In this document: in pieces, positions 7,961-18,500 of the stretch
Layout of the letters: each line of letters starts with the position of its first letter
How positions within the stretch are numbered: position 1 is the first letter of the stretch
Assembly (NCBI GenBank): GCA_947451115.1
Contig: CANFXV010000006.1
Coordinates: forward strand, 1-64,000
Direction: 5' to 3'
Length of the DNA stretch: 64,000 nucleotides
DNA from: Bacteroidota bacterium
Lineage (GTDB): Bacteria > Bacteroidota > Bacteroidia > Chitinophagales > Chitinophagaceae
Notes under the pieces: generated by a model
Database searches by the model: none
Told to the model about the DNA's origin: nothing
Seen by the model: only the letters and a program-made list of their open reading frames with translations
Program-made: the position numbers and the translations under genes

Positions 7961-9040
7961 ATGACCCCCTTATTAGAAAAAGTTTTTTTTGCAATCTTTG
8001 CTTTATCCATATTGGTCTTTTTTGACGTACTTATTAAATTCAAACGTCCATTTATTTTAAAATACAATTTTTTATTAATTGTTACAGGAATTGGTTTTGC
8101 TTCTTATGTACATAGTTTGGATTTGTATTCTACTCAATATGCATTATATATTATATTATGTAAAGCATTTGTTTCTTCCGCTTTTTTAAATGTTTTTAGT
8201 ATTTTATATTTCCCTAAGTTTAGAAAATGGGTAATAGGTATATCTATATTATTGATATCTTTTTCTATCTATTCCTTTTATTATAATGAGACTTTTAACC
8301 CTGGATATAATTCCTCTTTAAAAGCGCAAACCATTGTGGTTGTTAGAGCTGAGAACTTAAAACTACCACTATTGTTTATGATTTTAAGGGTGATGTTAAT
8401 TGCCTCTTTTGCTTCCACCTTTATTTATTTTTTATATAAAATAATCAATAAATTCGGGATGAATAATATTTACTTTGATAAAATAAAAGCATGGACTATT
8501 ACGATATTTATCATGATGGTTTTACTCATTTTAATGTATTTGCCTATTCCAATTATACAAAATAATTATACAGTAGGTTATTCTATTTCTGTATTGTATT
8601 ATGTTTATATTTTATTTGTCATTTTATATAGACCTGCCTTTCTAAATAAATCATCCATGAAAATTGCATTCGGGGATAGTTTTAAAAAGAATGCAGACCT
8701 TTTGATCAAGGACATAGATTTCATCAATCATTTCTTTACCTACTTTTATTTTACAAAACCTGACGCTTCCTTAGATAATTTTGCTGCTGTTTTAAATGTG
8801 GGCAGTAATGATCTTTATAAGTATGTATATTACAAGTACAATCTAACTTTCAACGATTTAGTGAATAAACAAAGGGTAGAGTATTTCATTGATATTATAC
8901 ACAATCCTAAGTATTTAAACTATACCATTGATGCTCTAGCAAAGGAGGCGGGTTTCTCCTCCAGACAGCATCTATATAAGCCCTTTAAGAAATTTCATGG
9001 AGGCAACCCCTCAGACCTAATAGATTCGATTGTGGTCTAA
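7961..9040 (+). CDS. Multi-TM membrane protein with C-terminal AraC-type HTH
   Basis: Regulator of 359 aa. Residues 1-225 contain about six or seven hydrophobic helices (for example 'VFFAIFALSILVFFDVLI' and 'TITIFIMMVLLILMYLPI'). Residues ~250-355 form an AraC/XylS-type DNA-binding domain, with the first HTH around 'DNFAAVLNVGSNDLYKYV' and the second around 'IDALAKEAGFSSRQHLYKPF'. TM-AraC proteins of this design are common in Bacteroidota and probably couple an envelope signal to transcription. It lies between the motor operon and the giant-protein operon, so it is a plausible regulator of one or both. The ATG start is supported because the first TM helix begins within 10 residues. Confidence 0.88.
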   Translation: MTPLLEKVFFAIFALSILVFFDVLIKFKRPFILKYNFLLIVTGIGFASYVHSLDLYSTQYALYIILCKAFVSSAFLNVFSILYFPKFRKWVIGISILLISFSIYSFYYNETFNPGYNSSLKAQTIVVVRAENLKLPLLFMILRVMLIASFASTFIYFLYKIINKFGMNNIYFDKIKAWTITIFIMMVLLILMYLPIPIIQNNYTVGYSISVLYYVYILFVILYRPAFLNKSSMKIAFGDSFKKNADLLIKDIDFINHFFTYFYFTKPDASLDNFAAVLNVGSNDLYKYVYYKYNLTFNDLVNKQRVEYFIDIIHNPKYLNYTIDALAKEAGFSSRQHLYKPFKKFHGGNPSDLIDSIVV

Positions 9041-9061
9041 GAATTATACTGTTTTTTAGCC

Positions 9062-9076
9062 TAATTCGTCATTTTT
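9062..9076 (+). repeat. 15-bp direct repeat copy 1 (TAATTCGTCATTTTT)
   Basis: An identical 15-mer lies at 56340-56354. Both copies sit in short intergenic gaps just after a stop codon, and together they bracket the giant-protein genes. The rest of the 189-bp gap 9041-9229 is AT-rich. It holds a weak inverted repeat (TGGAGGA 9083-9089 with TCCTCCA 9146-9152) before seven Ts, too long-looped to call a terminator. Confidence 0.4.
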
Positions 9077-9229
9077 TTGGTATGGAGGAAGGGTACTTAG
9101 ACTGCCATTGTCTCACTCATTTTATCCTAGATTATTTATAATTTCTCCTCCATTTTTTTATTATTGATTTTAATAGCCAAATTTTGGTTATAGTATTAAT
9201 TATATTCATATATATATTATTGTTTTACA

Positions 9230-9724
9230 ATGATTCATATCTGTTTTCTAAGATTTTTTTCTAGTATCACGCTGAATTTGTTAAATATAGAAGAAAATCG
9301 AAAATTGTATATTAGAAGTAATCCGTTTTTTATGAAATTTTTCAAAGCATTAAAATTATTTTATATACGTAATTTGATTAAAAATGAGAATAAAATCAAG
9401 GTTTTATTTGATCATCATTTTTTCACTAATCAATACTATTTACATAAATCTGCCACAGAAACACATATGGCAAATATTTTAAATATAAAAACTACCTTTT
9501 TAAACGAGATCACCCAAAAGAACTACAATCTAGAATTTAATGAATTATGTGAAAAATACAGGTTTGCACATTTTTGGAATGAATTTACGAATCCATTAAA
9601 TGCTGAATTACCAATTAATTCTTTAATCAATGCCTCTGGTTTCAAATCGGAAGAAGACTTCTCCAATTTAATTTCAAGCCATAAAGAGGAAAGTAAAAAA
9701 ATCATATCTGGACAATTCCTTTGA
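9230..9724 (+). CDS. Small AraC-like HTH protein, paralogue of the upstream regulator
   Basis: Protein of 164 aa with no membrane helices. Residues ~60-155 align by eye with the DNA-binding domain of the preceding AraC protein: both have a HFFT motif, 'ANILNIKTTFLNEI' aligns with 'AAVLNVGSNDLYKYV', then 'NLEFNELCEKYR' and 'SLINASGFKSEEDFSNLI'. The second HTH looks less conserved, so DNA binding is uncertain. The N-terminal sensor part is absent. The start could instead be the ATG at 9332 (MKFFKALK). The next gene starts inside the stop codon region, so this is the head of the giant-protein operon and may be its local regulator. Confidence 0.68.
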   Translation: MIHICFLRFFSSITLNLLNIEENRKLYIRSNPFFMKFFKALKLFYIRNLIKNENKIKVLFDHHFFTNQYYLHKSATETHMANILNIKTTFLNEITQKNYNLEFNELCEKYRFAHFWNEFTNPLNAELPINSLINASGFKSEEDFSNLISSHKEESKKIISGQFL

Positions 9725-10212
9725 GAAATATAATAACCATATTATTCTTATTCATTACGATGAATGTTCATTCCCAAATTGGGTTAAGCTATTCTATTGG
9801 CTCTATTGGCGGTATGTCCAATGCCTCAGCATCCAGTGGGTCGATTTCGATTTATAAAAAAAATTGTTTCATCGTTGCAAATAATGTCTCAAAATTTTGG
9901 CCTACTAAAAAAGGTGAATTTTTTGCTTCTTGCTTGGTGGATTTAGATTACATAAAATTGAGTATTAAAATCACCCCCAATCCTGTAAACACTTACGCCA
10001 ATATTAAATTTTTAAACATGATTCAAAGTGATAATCAGTTTAAATTGATTGTCTATAACAATACTGGCCAGCCTTCCATTTCGAAAGAAGTAACGCAGGA
10101 TGCATTTTTGGCTGGTTATAAATTGGATATGTCAACATTGTCTTCTGGGTATTATTTTATTCAAATAGCCTCTAATTCAATTTTGCAAACTTTTAAAATT
10201 TTGAAGAATTAA
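9721..10212 (+). CDS. Mini T9SS cargo: signal peptide plus type A sorting domain
   Basis: Protein of 163 aa with signal peptide 'IITILFLFITMNVHSQ', a short middle part of about 60 residues, and a C-terminal ~80-residue domain that reads as the T9SS type A sorting domain. That domain contains 'ITPNPVNTYANIKF', a central 'LIVYNNTGQ', 'MSTLSSGYYFIQIA' and a final 'FKILKN'. The start must be TTG at 9721, because the first internal ATG (9760) would remove the signal core. This TTG overlaps the TGA stop of the AraC-like gene by four bases, suggesting translational coupling. The mature protein is hardly more than a sorting domain, so it may be an anchor or subunit rather than an enzyme. Confidence 0.8.
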   Translation: MRNIITILFLFITMNVHSQIGLSYSIGSIGGMSNASASSGSISIYKKNCFIVANNVSKFWPTKKGEFFASCLVDLDYIKLSIKITPNPVNTYANIKFLNMIQSDNQFKLIVYNNTGQPSISKEVTQDAFLAGYKLDMSTLSSGYYFIQIASNSILQTFKILKN

Positions 10213-10219
10213 TAATACA

Positions 10220-13200
10220 ATGAATAAAATAACTAAAATATTATTATTTATAGTTTTATTATTTTCTTTTGAGAATTTGATAGCACAGACGCAGCCTAGT
10301 GGAATTTTATTTCAGGCAGTTGCTAGGGATGTGAGTGGAAATGCCGCTGCAGCAAGAACCATTTATGCGATCGTTGATATTCACGAAGCAACGGCCACAG
10401 GATCGACTGTTTATTCTGAAAGTCATCAAGTAACTTCTAATGATGATGGTATTTTCAATTTAATTATAGGCAATGGAGTTCGTTTGGCCGGCGTAACAAA
10501 ATTTGATAATCTAAATTGGAGATCACAAATTTATTTTATTAGTTTAAAAATAGCCATTGCGCCTTCTATTCCCACACCAGGTTGGGACCTTACAAAAGAA
10601 TATGTGGATATGGGTACCTCTCAGATTTGGGCGGTGCCTTATGCATTCAGTGCTTTTAAAGCAGTAATCGCAGATTCTGCTACAAAATTTGGTGGGGTAT
10701 TGGCAGGTGAAAGTGGAGGTACTGGAATTAATAACACTGGCAAAACGATTACTTTAGGTAAGAATTTTGAAATTCAAGGATTGGGGAATTTAAAGTTCAA
10801 TACGATTGGAACGACTAGCCTTAATTTACCAATGACAGGAACCCTGGTGACCAGAGAGAATTTAGATACTCTAAGTAATAAGTATTTGGTTTCACCTGTT
10901 TTTATTGGCAAGCCTAAAACACCCAATCCTGATAGTTTAAGCAATGACAGCACTGTAGCCAATACTTATTTTGTAAAATCTAATCTTAAGAATCAAATAG
11001 CAAATTTAAAGAATGAACTTACAAGCAATATTGATTCTTCCTCAGGTTTAAATTTAAGAATTGCAGATACTGCAGCCATGTTAACCAAAAGAATAAAAAA
11101 GGATACCTCCTTTTTATTACAGAAAAAAGATACGATTACTTTGTCTAATAGGATTGATAATCTGGCTTCAGCCACAGCCACCGGTACTAATTTAAAAGTT
11201 AATATTTCAGACACATCGGTCATGTTGTCCAAAAGGTTTGAAAGAGATACGGTGTCTTTGTCTAATAGAATTAATTTAAAAGTAAATACTTTAAATGCTA
11301 CAATAGATTCAAGTTTATATGTAAATGGAAAAGTCAGAATTGATTCTGTGCTAACATTGAATGATTCGTTGAGGGTCGTTGGTAATACTTTGATTGATTC
11401 TAATTTAACAATTGGCCAAGATTTATTTGTGGGAGGGAAGTTGACTGTTGCCTCTGGTTTTGATTTTAAAGATTCATTGACAGTTAGTCGAGGAGCTAGA
11501 ATAGATTCAAGTTTGTTGTTGAAGGGAAAGCTTTTATTGAATGATTCCTTATTGGCAAAAGGTAACGTGAAGGTTGATTCAAATTTGTATGTCAATCAAA
11601 TAGCAATTATTAATGATTCTTTATTAGCGAAAAGTGCTGTGAAAGTTGATGGTAATTTGCAAGTAAATCAAAAGACCAGATTAATTGACTCGTTAACTGT
11701 AATGGGAGCAACAATATTAAATAATGGCTTGACTGTAATAGGTAATACAAATACAGGAACCTTATCATCCACAAGAACTGATGCAGGAATATTAGCTGCA
11801 GGCAACACTACAATCACTGGAACCTTAAGCACAACTGGTGTTGCTACAATCGGCAATAATTTAGTAGTTACGGGCAATACGAAAACAGGAACTTTGTCAG
11901 TGACTGGAGCTACAGATTTAAAAAATACGAATATTACAGGGGCCTTAGGTGTAACAACTACAGTTACAGCGAATGCGTTATCAGCAAACAGTGCGAGTGT
12001 AAGTAGTAATTTAGTAGTTGCGGGTAATACGAAGTCAGGAACATTGTCAGTGACGGGAGCTACAGATTTAAAAAATACGAATATTACAGGGGCCTTAGGT
12101 GTAACAGCTACAGTTACAGCGAATGCCTTATCAGCAAACAGTGCAAGTGTAACAAACGATTTAGTAATTGCAGGTAATACGAAGACTGGGACTTTGTCAG
12201 TAACAGGAACTACTGATTTAAATAATACGAATGTTGCAGGGGATTTAGTTGTTACCAATACAGCTAAGGCGAATACCTTATCAGCTACAACTACGAATGC
12301 AGGAACCTTAACGGCAAACAGTGCGAGCGTAACAAACGATTTAGTAGTTACAGGCAATACAAATACAGGAACCTTAAGTACAACAGGTGTTGCTACAATC
12401 GGGGATAATTTAGTAGTCACCAACAACACAAATACAGGAACTTTAAGTATAACAGGTGTTGCTACAATCGGAGATAATTTAGTAGTCACCAACAACACGA
12501 ATACAGGAACTTTAAGTACAACAAGTGATGCGAGTGTTGGTGGTAATTTAGTAGTTACAGGCAATACAAATACAGGCACTTTATCATCCACAAGAACTGA
12601 TGCAGGAATATTAGCTGCAGGCAATACCACAATCACTGGAACCTTAAGCACAACTGGTGTTGCTACAATCGGGAATAATTTAGTAGTTACGGGCAATACG
12701 AAAACAGGAACTTTGTCAGTGACAGGAACTACAGATTTAAAGAATACGAATATCACAGGGGCCTTAGGTGTAACAACTACAGTGACGGCGAATACCTTAT
12801 CAGCAACCACTGCGAGTGTAAGTGGTAATTTAGTAGTTGCGGGTAATACGAAGACAGGAACATTGTCAGTGACGGGAGTTACGGATTTAAAAAATACGAA
12901 TATTACAGGGGCCTTAGGTGTAACCACTACAGTTACAGCGAATGCCTTATCTACAAACAGTGCAAGTGTAACAAACAATTTAGTAGTTGCTGGTAATACG
13001 AGAACAGGAACTTTGTCAGTAACAGGAACAACTGATTTAAATAATACGAATGTTGCAGGTGACTTAGTTGTTACCAATACAGCTACAGCGAATACCTTAT
13101 CAGCTACAACTACAAATGCAGGAACCTTAACAGCAAACAGTGCGAGCGTAACAAACGATTTAGTAGTTACAGGCAATACAACTACAGGAACCTTAATTAC

Positions 13201-15556
13201 AGTAGGTGTTGCTACGATCGGAGATAATTTAGTAGTCACCAACAACACGAATACAGGAACTTTAAGTACAACAAGTGATGCAAGTGTTGGTGGTAATTTA
13301 GTAGTTACAGGCAATACAAATACAGGTACATTGTCATCCACAAGAACTGATGCAGGAATATTAGCAGCAGGCAATACCACGATCACAGGAACCTTTAGTA
13401 CAACAGGTGTTGCTACAATCGGGAATAACTTAGTAGTTACAGGTAATACGAAAACAGGGACTTTGTCAGTGACAGGAACTACAGATTTAAAAAATACGAA
13501 TATCACAGGGGCCTTAGGTGTAACCACTACAGTTACAGCGAATACCTTATCAGCTACAACTACAAATGCAGGAACCTTATCAGCAACCAGTGCAAGTGTA
13601 AGTAGTAATTTAGTAGTTGCGGGTAATACGAAGACAGGAACATTGTCAGTGACGGGAGTTACGGATTTAAAAAATACGAATATTACAGGGGCCTTAGGTG
13701 TAACAACTACAGTTACAGCGAATGCCTTATCTACAAACAGTGCAAGTGTAACAAACGATTTAGTAGTTGCAGGTAATACGAGAACAGGAACTTTGTCAGT
13801 AACAGGAACAACTGATTTAAATAATACGAATGTTGCAGGGGACTTAGTTGTTACCAATACAGCTACAGCGAATACCTTATCAGCTACAACTACAAATGCA
13901 GGAACCTTAACAGCAAACAGTGCGAGCGTAACAAACGATTTAGTAGTTACAGGCAATACGAAAACAGGAACCTTAAGTACAACAGGTGTTGCTACAATCG
14001 GGGATAATTTAGTAGTCACCAACAACACGAATACAGGAACCTTAAGTACAACAGGTGTTGCTACAATCGGAGATAATTTAGTAGTCACCAACAACACGAA
14101 TACAGGAACCTTAAGTACAACAGGCGTTGCTACAATCGGAGATAATTTAGTAGTCACCAACAACACGAATACAGGAACCTTAAGTACAACAGGTGTTGCT
14201 ACAATCGGAGATAATTTAGTAGTCACCAACAACACGAATACAGGAACCTTAAGTACAACAGGTGTTGCTACAATCGGAGATAATTTAGTAGTCACCAACA
14301 ACACGAATACAGGCACTTTGTCAGTTACTGGAGCGACAATATTAACAGGAGCTGCAACAATAAGTAGTACATTATCAGTGGCAGACGCTACCACATTAAA
14401 TAATGGATTGACTGTTACAGGTAATACTAAAACAGGAACCTTAAGTACAACAGGTGTTGCTACAATCGGAGATAATTTAGTAGTCACCAACAACACGAAT
14501 ACAGGAACTTTAAGTACAACAAGCGATGCGAGTGTGGGAGGAAATTTAGTAGTTACAGGTAATACTAAAACTGGAACTTTATCGGTAACGGGTGCAGTGA
14601 AAGTAGACGGAAATATTTTAGTAAAAGGCTTAAATGTTTCAGATAGTCTTACAAAATTTTCTACTAAAAAATTAAATGCAACAGATACTGCATCTTTATC
14701 TACAAGAATTGATGCTTTGTCTTCAGGTTCTAATAAATTCACTGCCGACTTAAAAGTAAATTTTGGTGGTGGTAGTTTTGGTAAATATACCGATAGGCAA
14801 ATCATTCCTGCTGCAGGCAAAACAATTGATGAGGTATTTGCCGATATCTTAACCACCATCATTCATCCTTCTTATCAGGCCCCAACTGCAAGTTTATCTA
14901 TCACCTCAAGTAATAGCATCGCTAGTGGTTACGTAGAAATTGGAGCTAATTTAGGTACCCTTACTTTAGTTCCTACATTTACTCAAAATAGAGGAGGAGC
15001 TTCTACCGGTATTGTATACAAGAAAGATGGTGTAACCATAGCTTCTACAAATGTGCCTGCAGCTTTAACTTCGGCAATTAGTTATTCAGTTACTTATACT
15101 TATGCAGCTGGAACAACCGTGCAACAGAATAACATTGGTCAGGACGATGTGGTCAATCAAGTAACAGCGGGCTCTGTTACAACCAACACTGTAACTTATA
15201 CCCCAGCATCCTATAAATATTGGGGAGTATCAACCAATCCTTCGGCAAGTATCACTGATGCTGATATTCGTGCCATGTCAGGGGGTGGCCAAGAATTTGC
15301 AAATTCAAAATCAAAATCATCCTTTACTATTACTGGATCTGGAGGTGCAGGCCCTGTGAAATATGCATTTTATGCATTTCCAACATCAACACCAGGTGCT
15401 ACCATTACAAGTATTTTGGCTGGAGGATTTGAAAGTATTGCAGCCTTTGATCATATAACTAGAACATTTAGAAATGCATCAGGATATGATTTAAGTTATG
15501 AGATCTATGTTCAAAAAAATAGCGGAACAGATAATGTAACACTAATAATAAATTAA
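10220..15556 (+). CDS. 1778-aa exported fibre-like repeat protein
   Basis: The signal peptide (LLFIVLLFSFENLIAQ) is followed by an N-terminal domain of about 130 residues, 'GILFQAVARDVSGN' to 'QIWAVPYAFSAFKA'. I know this domain from many Bacteroidota surface or tail-fibre-like proteins. Residues ~160-500 repeat 'DSLLAKGNVKVDSN'-type units. Residues ~500-1470 are dense Thr/Asn/Gly repeats of the form 'NTGTLSxTGxATIGDNLVVT', likely a beta-helical stalk. The C-terminal ~260 residues begin 'NFGGGSFGKYTDRQIIPAAGKT', a module I associate with phage-like fibre tips. There is no T9SS sorting domain at the end. It starts 7 bp after the mini-cargo gene and overlaps the next start by one base. Surface localisation is inferred; export route and partner are unknown. 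Confidence 0.82.
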   Translation: MNKITKILLFIVLLFSFENLIAQTQPSGILFQAVARDVSGNAAAARTIYAIVDIHEATATGSTVYSESHQVTSNDDGIFNLIIGNGVRLAGVTKFDNLNWRSQIYFISLKIAIAPSIPTPGWDLTKEYVDMGTSQIWAVPYAFSAFKAVIADSATKFGGVLAGESGGTGINNTGKTITLGKNFEIQGLGNLKFNTIGTTSLNLPMTGTLVTRENLDTLSNKYLVSPVFIGKPKTPNPDSLSNDSTVANTYFVKSNLKNQIANLKNELTSNIDSSSGLNLRIADTAAMLTKRIKKDTSFLLQKKDTITLSNRIDNLASATATGTNLKVNISDTSVMLSKRFERDTVSLSNRINLKVNTLNATIDSSLYVNGKVRIDSVLTLNDSLRVVGNTLIDSNLTIGQDLFVGGKLTVASGFDFKDSLTVSRGARIDSSLLLKGKLLLNDSLLAKGNVKVDSNLYVNQIAIINDSLLAKSAVKVDGNLQVNQKTRLIDSLTVMGATILNNGLTVIGNTNTGTLSSTRTDAGILAAGNTTITGTLSTTGVATIGNNLVVTGNTKTGTLSVTGATDLKNTNITGALGVTTTVTANALSANSASVSSNLVVAGNTKSGTLSVTGATDLKNTNITGALGVTATVTANALSANSASVTNDLVIAGNTKTGTLSVTGTTDLNNTNVAGDLVVTNTAKANTLSATTTNAGTLTANSASVTNDLVVTGNTNTGTLSTTGVATIGDNLVVTNNTNTGTLSITGVATIGDNLVVTNNTNTGTLSTTSDASVGGNLVVTGNTNTGTLSSTRTDAGILAAGNTTITGTLSTTGVATIGNNLVVTGNTKTGTLSVTGTTDLKNTNITGALGVTTTVTANTLSATTASVSGNLVVAGNTKTGTLSVTGVTDLKNTNITGALGVTTTVTANALSTNSASVTNNLVVAGNTRTGTLSVTGTTDLNNTNVAGDLVVTNTATANTLSATTTNAGTLTANSASVTNDLVVTGNTTTGTLITVGVATIGDNLVVTNNTNTGTLSTTSDASVGGNLVVTGNTNTGTLSSTRTDAGILAAGNTTITGTFSTTGVATIGNNLVVTGNTKTGTLSVTGTTDLKNTNITGALGVTTTVTANTLSATTTNAGTLSATSASVSSNLVVAGNTKTGTLSVTGVTDLKNTNITGALGVTTTVTANALSTNSASVTNDLVVAGNTRTGTLSVTGTTDLNNTNVAGDLVVTNTATANTLSATTTNAGTLTANSASVTNDLVVTGNTKTGTLSTTGVATIGDNLVVTNNTNTGTLSTTGVATIGDNLVVTNNTNTGTLSTTGVATIGDNLVVTNNTNTGTLSTTGVATIGDNLVVTNNTNTGTLSTTGVATIGDNLVVTNNTNTGTLSVTGATILTGAATISSTLSVADATTLNNGLTVTGNTKTGTLSTTGVATIGDNLVVTNNTNTGTLSTTSDASVGGNLVVTGNTKTGTLSVTGAVKVDGNILVKGLNVSDSLTKFSTKKLNATDTASLSTRIDALSSGSNKFTADLKVNFGGGSFGKYTDRQIIPAAGKTIDEVFADILTTIIHPSYQAPTASLSITSSNSIASGYVEIGANLGTLTLVPTFTQNRGGASTGIVYKKDGVTIASTNVPAALTSAISYSVTYTYAAGTTVQQNNIGQDDVVNQVTAGSVTTNTVTYTPASYKYWGVSTNPSASITDADIRAMSGGGQEFANSKSKSSFTITGSGGAGPVKYAFYAFPTSTPGATITSILAGGFESIAAFDHITRTFRNASGYDLSYEIYVQKNSGTDNVTLIIN
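11741..14090 (+). repeat. Long-period internal repeats of the 1778-aa gene (819 and 750 bp)
   Basis: The marker 'TCATCCACAAGAACTGATGC' (protein SSTRTDAG) occurs at 11765, 12584 and 13334, giving periods of 819 and 750 bp. The 69-bp difference is exactly one 23-residue unit, so copies differ by whole-unit gain or loss. Each period holds several 'LKNTNITGALGVTTTVTAN' blocks. Nucleotide identity between copies is high by eye. Confidence 0.88.
13955..14299 (+). repeat. 69-bp tandem repeat array, five units
   Basis: Five near-identical 69-bp units encode NTNTGTLSTTGVATIGDNLVVTN (23 aa). Unit starts are 13955, 14024, 14093, 14162 and 14231, and a partial sixth starts at 14300. Units differ at only a few bases, which favours slippage or recombination in frame. 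Single or paired relatives occur near 12356-12493, 13225 and 14457. Confidence 0.93.
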
Positions 15557-18500
15557 TGAAAAAAATAATTTTACTATATGTGTTTTTTCAATTGATTTAT
15601 TCTGTGACCAATGCACAGATTAAGTTATTGGATTTTATTTCTCCTGCCAACGGAGCTACCAACCCTACGCATATAGATAGCTTGGGTAAGGGGGGATATA
15701 TGGTAGTTCCTTCAATTAGTAATCGTAATGCCATTCCTATCACAAGAAGAAAATATGGAATGTTGGTTTATGTTCAGGCTGTTGATTCATTGTATAAATT
15801 AAATTCAGTAAATTTAGATGATTTAAATTGGGTGGCACTGGGTTTATATTCAGCAGAAAAAGTAAAAGCCGATGCGGCTGCAGCCAATGGTTCTTTAGCT
15901 GATACAGCAAGAGTTTTAAGGGCAAAAATATTAACAGATTCCACAAATATTACTACTGCAACACAAACTGCATTAGACTTAAAAGCAAATCTAGCATCAC
16001 CAACTTTAACAGGAATACCTACAGCACCTACACCTGCTGATGGCACTAGTACAACACAAATAGCAACTACAGCTTTTGTTAAATCAAGCATAACGGCTTC
16101 ATCAAATAGTATTGGAGGAGTAAGTTCGTCAACAATTGCGTCAATAGCGCAAGATATTGCTGCTGCTACTCCAAACAATACACCTAATACTTTAGTTAAA
16201 AGAGATGGTAGTGGAAATTTTAGTGCGGGAATAATTACAGCTAATTTAGCAGGTAATGCAAGTACTACCACACAATTAGCGACTACAAGATCTATCTATG
16301 GCAATTCATTTAATGGGGGTGCTGATTTAGCACAAGCTATTGCTGGTACTTATGGAGGTACAGGCGTAGATAATGGAACCAAAACAATCACCTTAGGTGG
16401 TAATATATCCACTGCAAATAGTTTTACAACAGTTGGAAATTTCAATACCACTTTAACAAGTACCGGAGCAACCAATATTACCTTACCCACCACGGGTACA
16501 ATTGCAACTTTAGCAGGAACGGAAACTTTGACTAATAAGACTATAACCTCACCAACTATTTCATCCCCTTCATTAACTGGAAGCCCTACTGCACCTACAC
16601 CAGTGGCTAATGCAAATAGTACAGAGGTAGCAACAGCAGCCTTTGTTAAATCTCAAATATCAAGTGCAGCTACACCAGCAACATTAACAGCGAAGGGAAT
16701 CATAATGTTAGCGAACGATTTAGGAGGCACAGCGGACTTGCCCACTGTAAATAGTGTAGGAGGTGTAAGTTCTGCAACAGTAGGTACAATTAATACTACG
16801 ATCAATGCAGCCACCTCAAATAATACTCCTAATACCTTAGTTAAAAGAGATGGTAGTGGAAATTTTAGTGCAGGTAATGTAACAGCCTCCTTAACGGGTA
16901 ATGTTACAGGTAATGTAGTAGGTAATGTGACGGGAAATTTAGCAGGTAATGCAAGTACTACCACACAATTAGCGACCGCTAGATCTATCTATGGCAATTC
17001 ATTTAATGGGGGTGCTGATTTAGCGCAAGCTATTGCAGGTACTTATGGAGGTACAGGCGTAGATAATGGAACCAAAACAATCACCTTAGGTGGTAATATA
17101 TCCACTGCAAATAGTTTTACAACAGTTGGAAATTTCAATACCACTTTAACAAGTACCGGAGCAACCAACATTACTTTGCCAACCACAGGTACAGTTGCGA
17201 CATTAACAGGTTCGGAAACTTTTACTAATAAAACTATCGTATCACCAACTATTTCATCACCTTCTTTAACAGGAAGCCCTACAGCACCTACACCAGCTGT
17301 TAATGCAAATAGTACAGAGGTAGCGACAGCAGCCTTTGTTAAATCTCAGATATCATCTGCAGCAACAGATGCAACAACTACAGCAAAGGGCATCCTACAA
17401 CTAGCTAATGATTTAGGCGGTACTGCAGCCTTGCCTACAGTAAATAGTGTAGGGGGTGTAAGTTCTGCAACAGTAGGTACTATTAATACTACGATCAATG
17501 CAGCAACATCCACTAATACTGCTAGTACCTTAGTTAAAAGAGATGCGAGCGGTAATTTTATAGCAGGGAATGTAACAGCATCATTAACAGGTAATGTAAC
17601 AGGTAATTTAACAGGTAATGTGGTAGGTAATGTGACTGGAAATTTAGCAGGTAATGCAAGTACTACTACACAATTAGCAACACCAAGAACAATCTACGGT
17701 AATTCATTTGATGGTACGGCTAATTTAGCGCAAGCTATTGCAGGTACCTATGGAGGTACAGGCGTAGATAATGGAAATAAAACAATCACCTTAGGTGGAA
17801 ATATAACCACCGCAAGTGCTTTTATAACAGCTGGTAATTTCAGTACCACTTTAACAAGTACCGGCGCAACCAATATTACACTTCCAACAACAGGCACCAT
17901 TGCAACTTTAGCAGGTACAGAAACTTTAACCAATAAAACGCTTGTTTCTGCCAATTTAACTGGAAGTCCAACAGCTTCAACTCCCTCAGATGCTGCAACC
18001 AATACTGAGGTAGCTACAGCCTCCTTTGTTCTTTCAAAGATTACTGCATCATCCAATAGTATAGGTGGGGTAAGTTCGTCAACAATAGCTTCCATTGCTT
18101 CTGATATAGCTGCTGCTACTTCAAGTAATACAGCTAATACTTTGGTGAAGAGAGATGGAAGTGGAAATTTTTATGCAGGAACTGTTATTGCCAACTTATC
18201 GGGTAATGCAAGTACAGCTACAAAATTAGCAGCAACTAAAACTATTTATGGAAATGCATTTGATGGTAGTGTAGATTTAGGACAAGCTATAGCAGGTACT
18301 TATGGAGGTACCGGTGTTGATAATGGATCTAAGACAATTACCTTAGGCGGCAATGTTTTAACTGCAAGTGATTTCACCACTTCTGGTAATTTTAGTACAA
18401 CTTTAGTAAGTACAGCACCAACCAATATCACTTTGCCAACCACCGGTACGATTGCAACTTTAGCAGGTACAGAAACGTTGACCAATAAAACTATTGTATC

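Noticed and set aside
9083-9159. Terminator after the membrane AraC gene (TGGAGGA...TCCTCCA then seven Ts)
   Set aside because: The stem is only 7 bp with a loop of over 50 nt, too weak to call.
11741-14310. CRISPR array, suggested by regular short repeats
   Set aside because: The repeats are contiguous 69-bp coding units in one frame with no unique spacers, and no cas genes are nearby.
11668-14862. 1064-aa open reading frame on the minus strand inside the 1778-aa gene
   Set aside because: It mirrors the 23-residue repeats of the plus-strand gene (VPVFVLLVTTKLSPIVATPVVLK), has no plausible start context, and owes its openness to repeat periodicity and codon bias.
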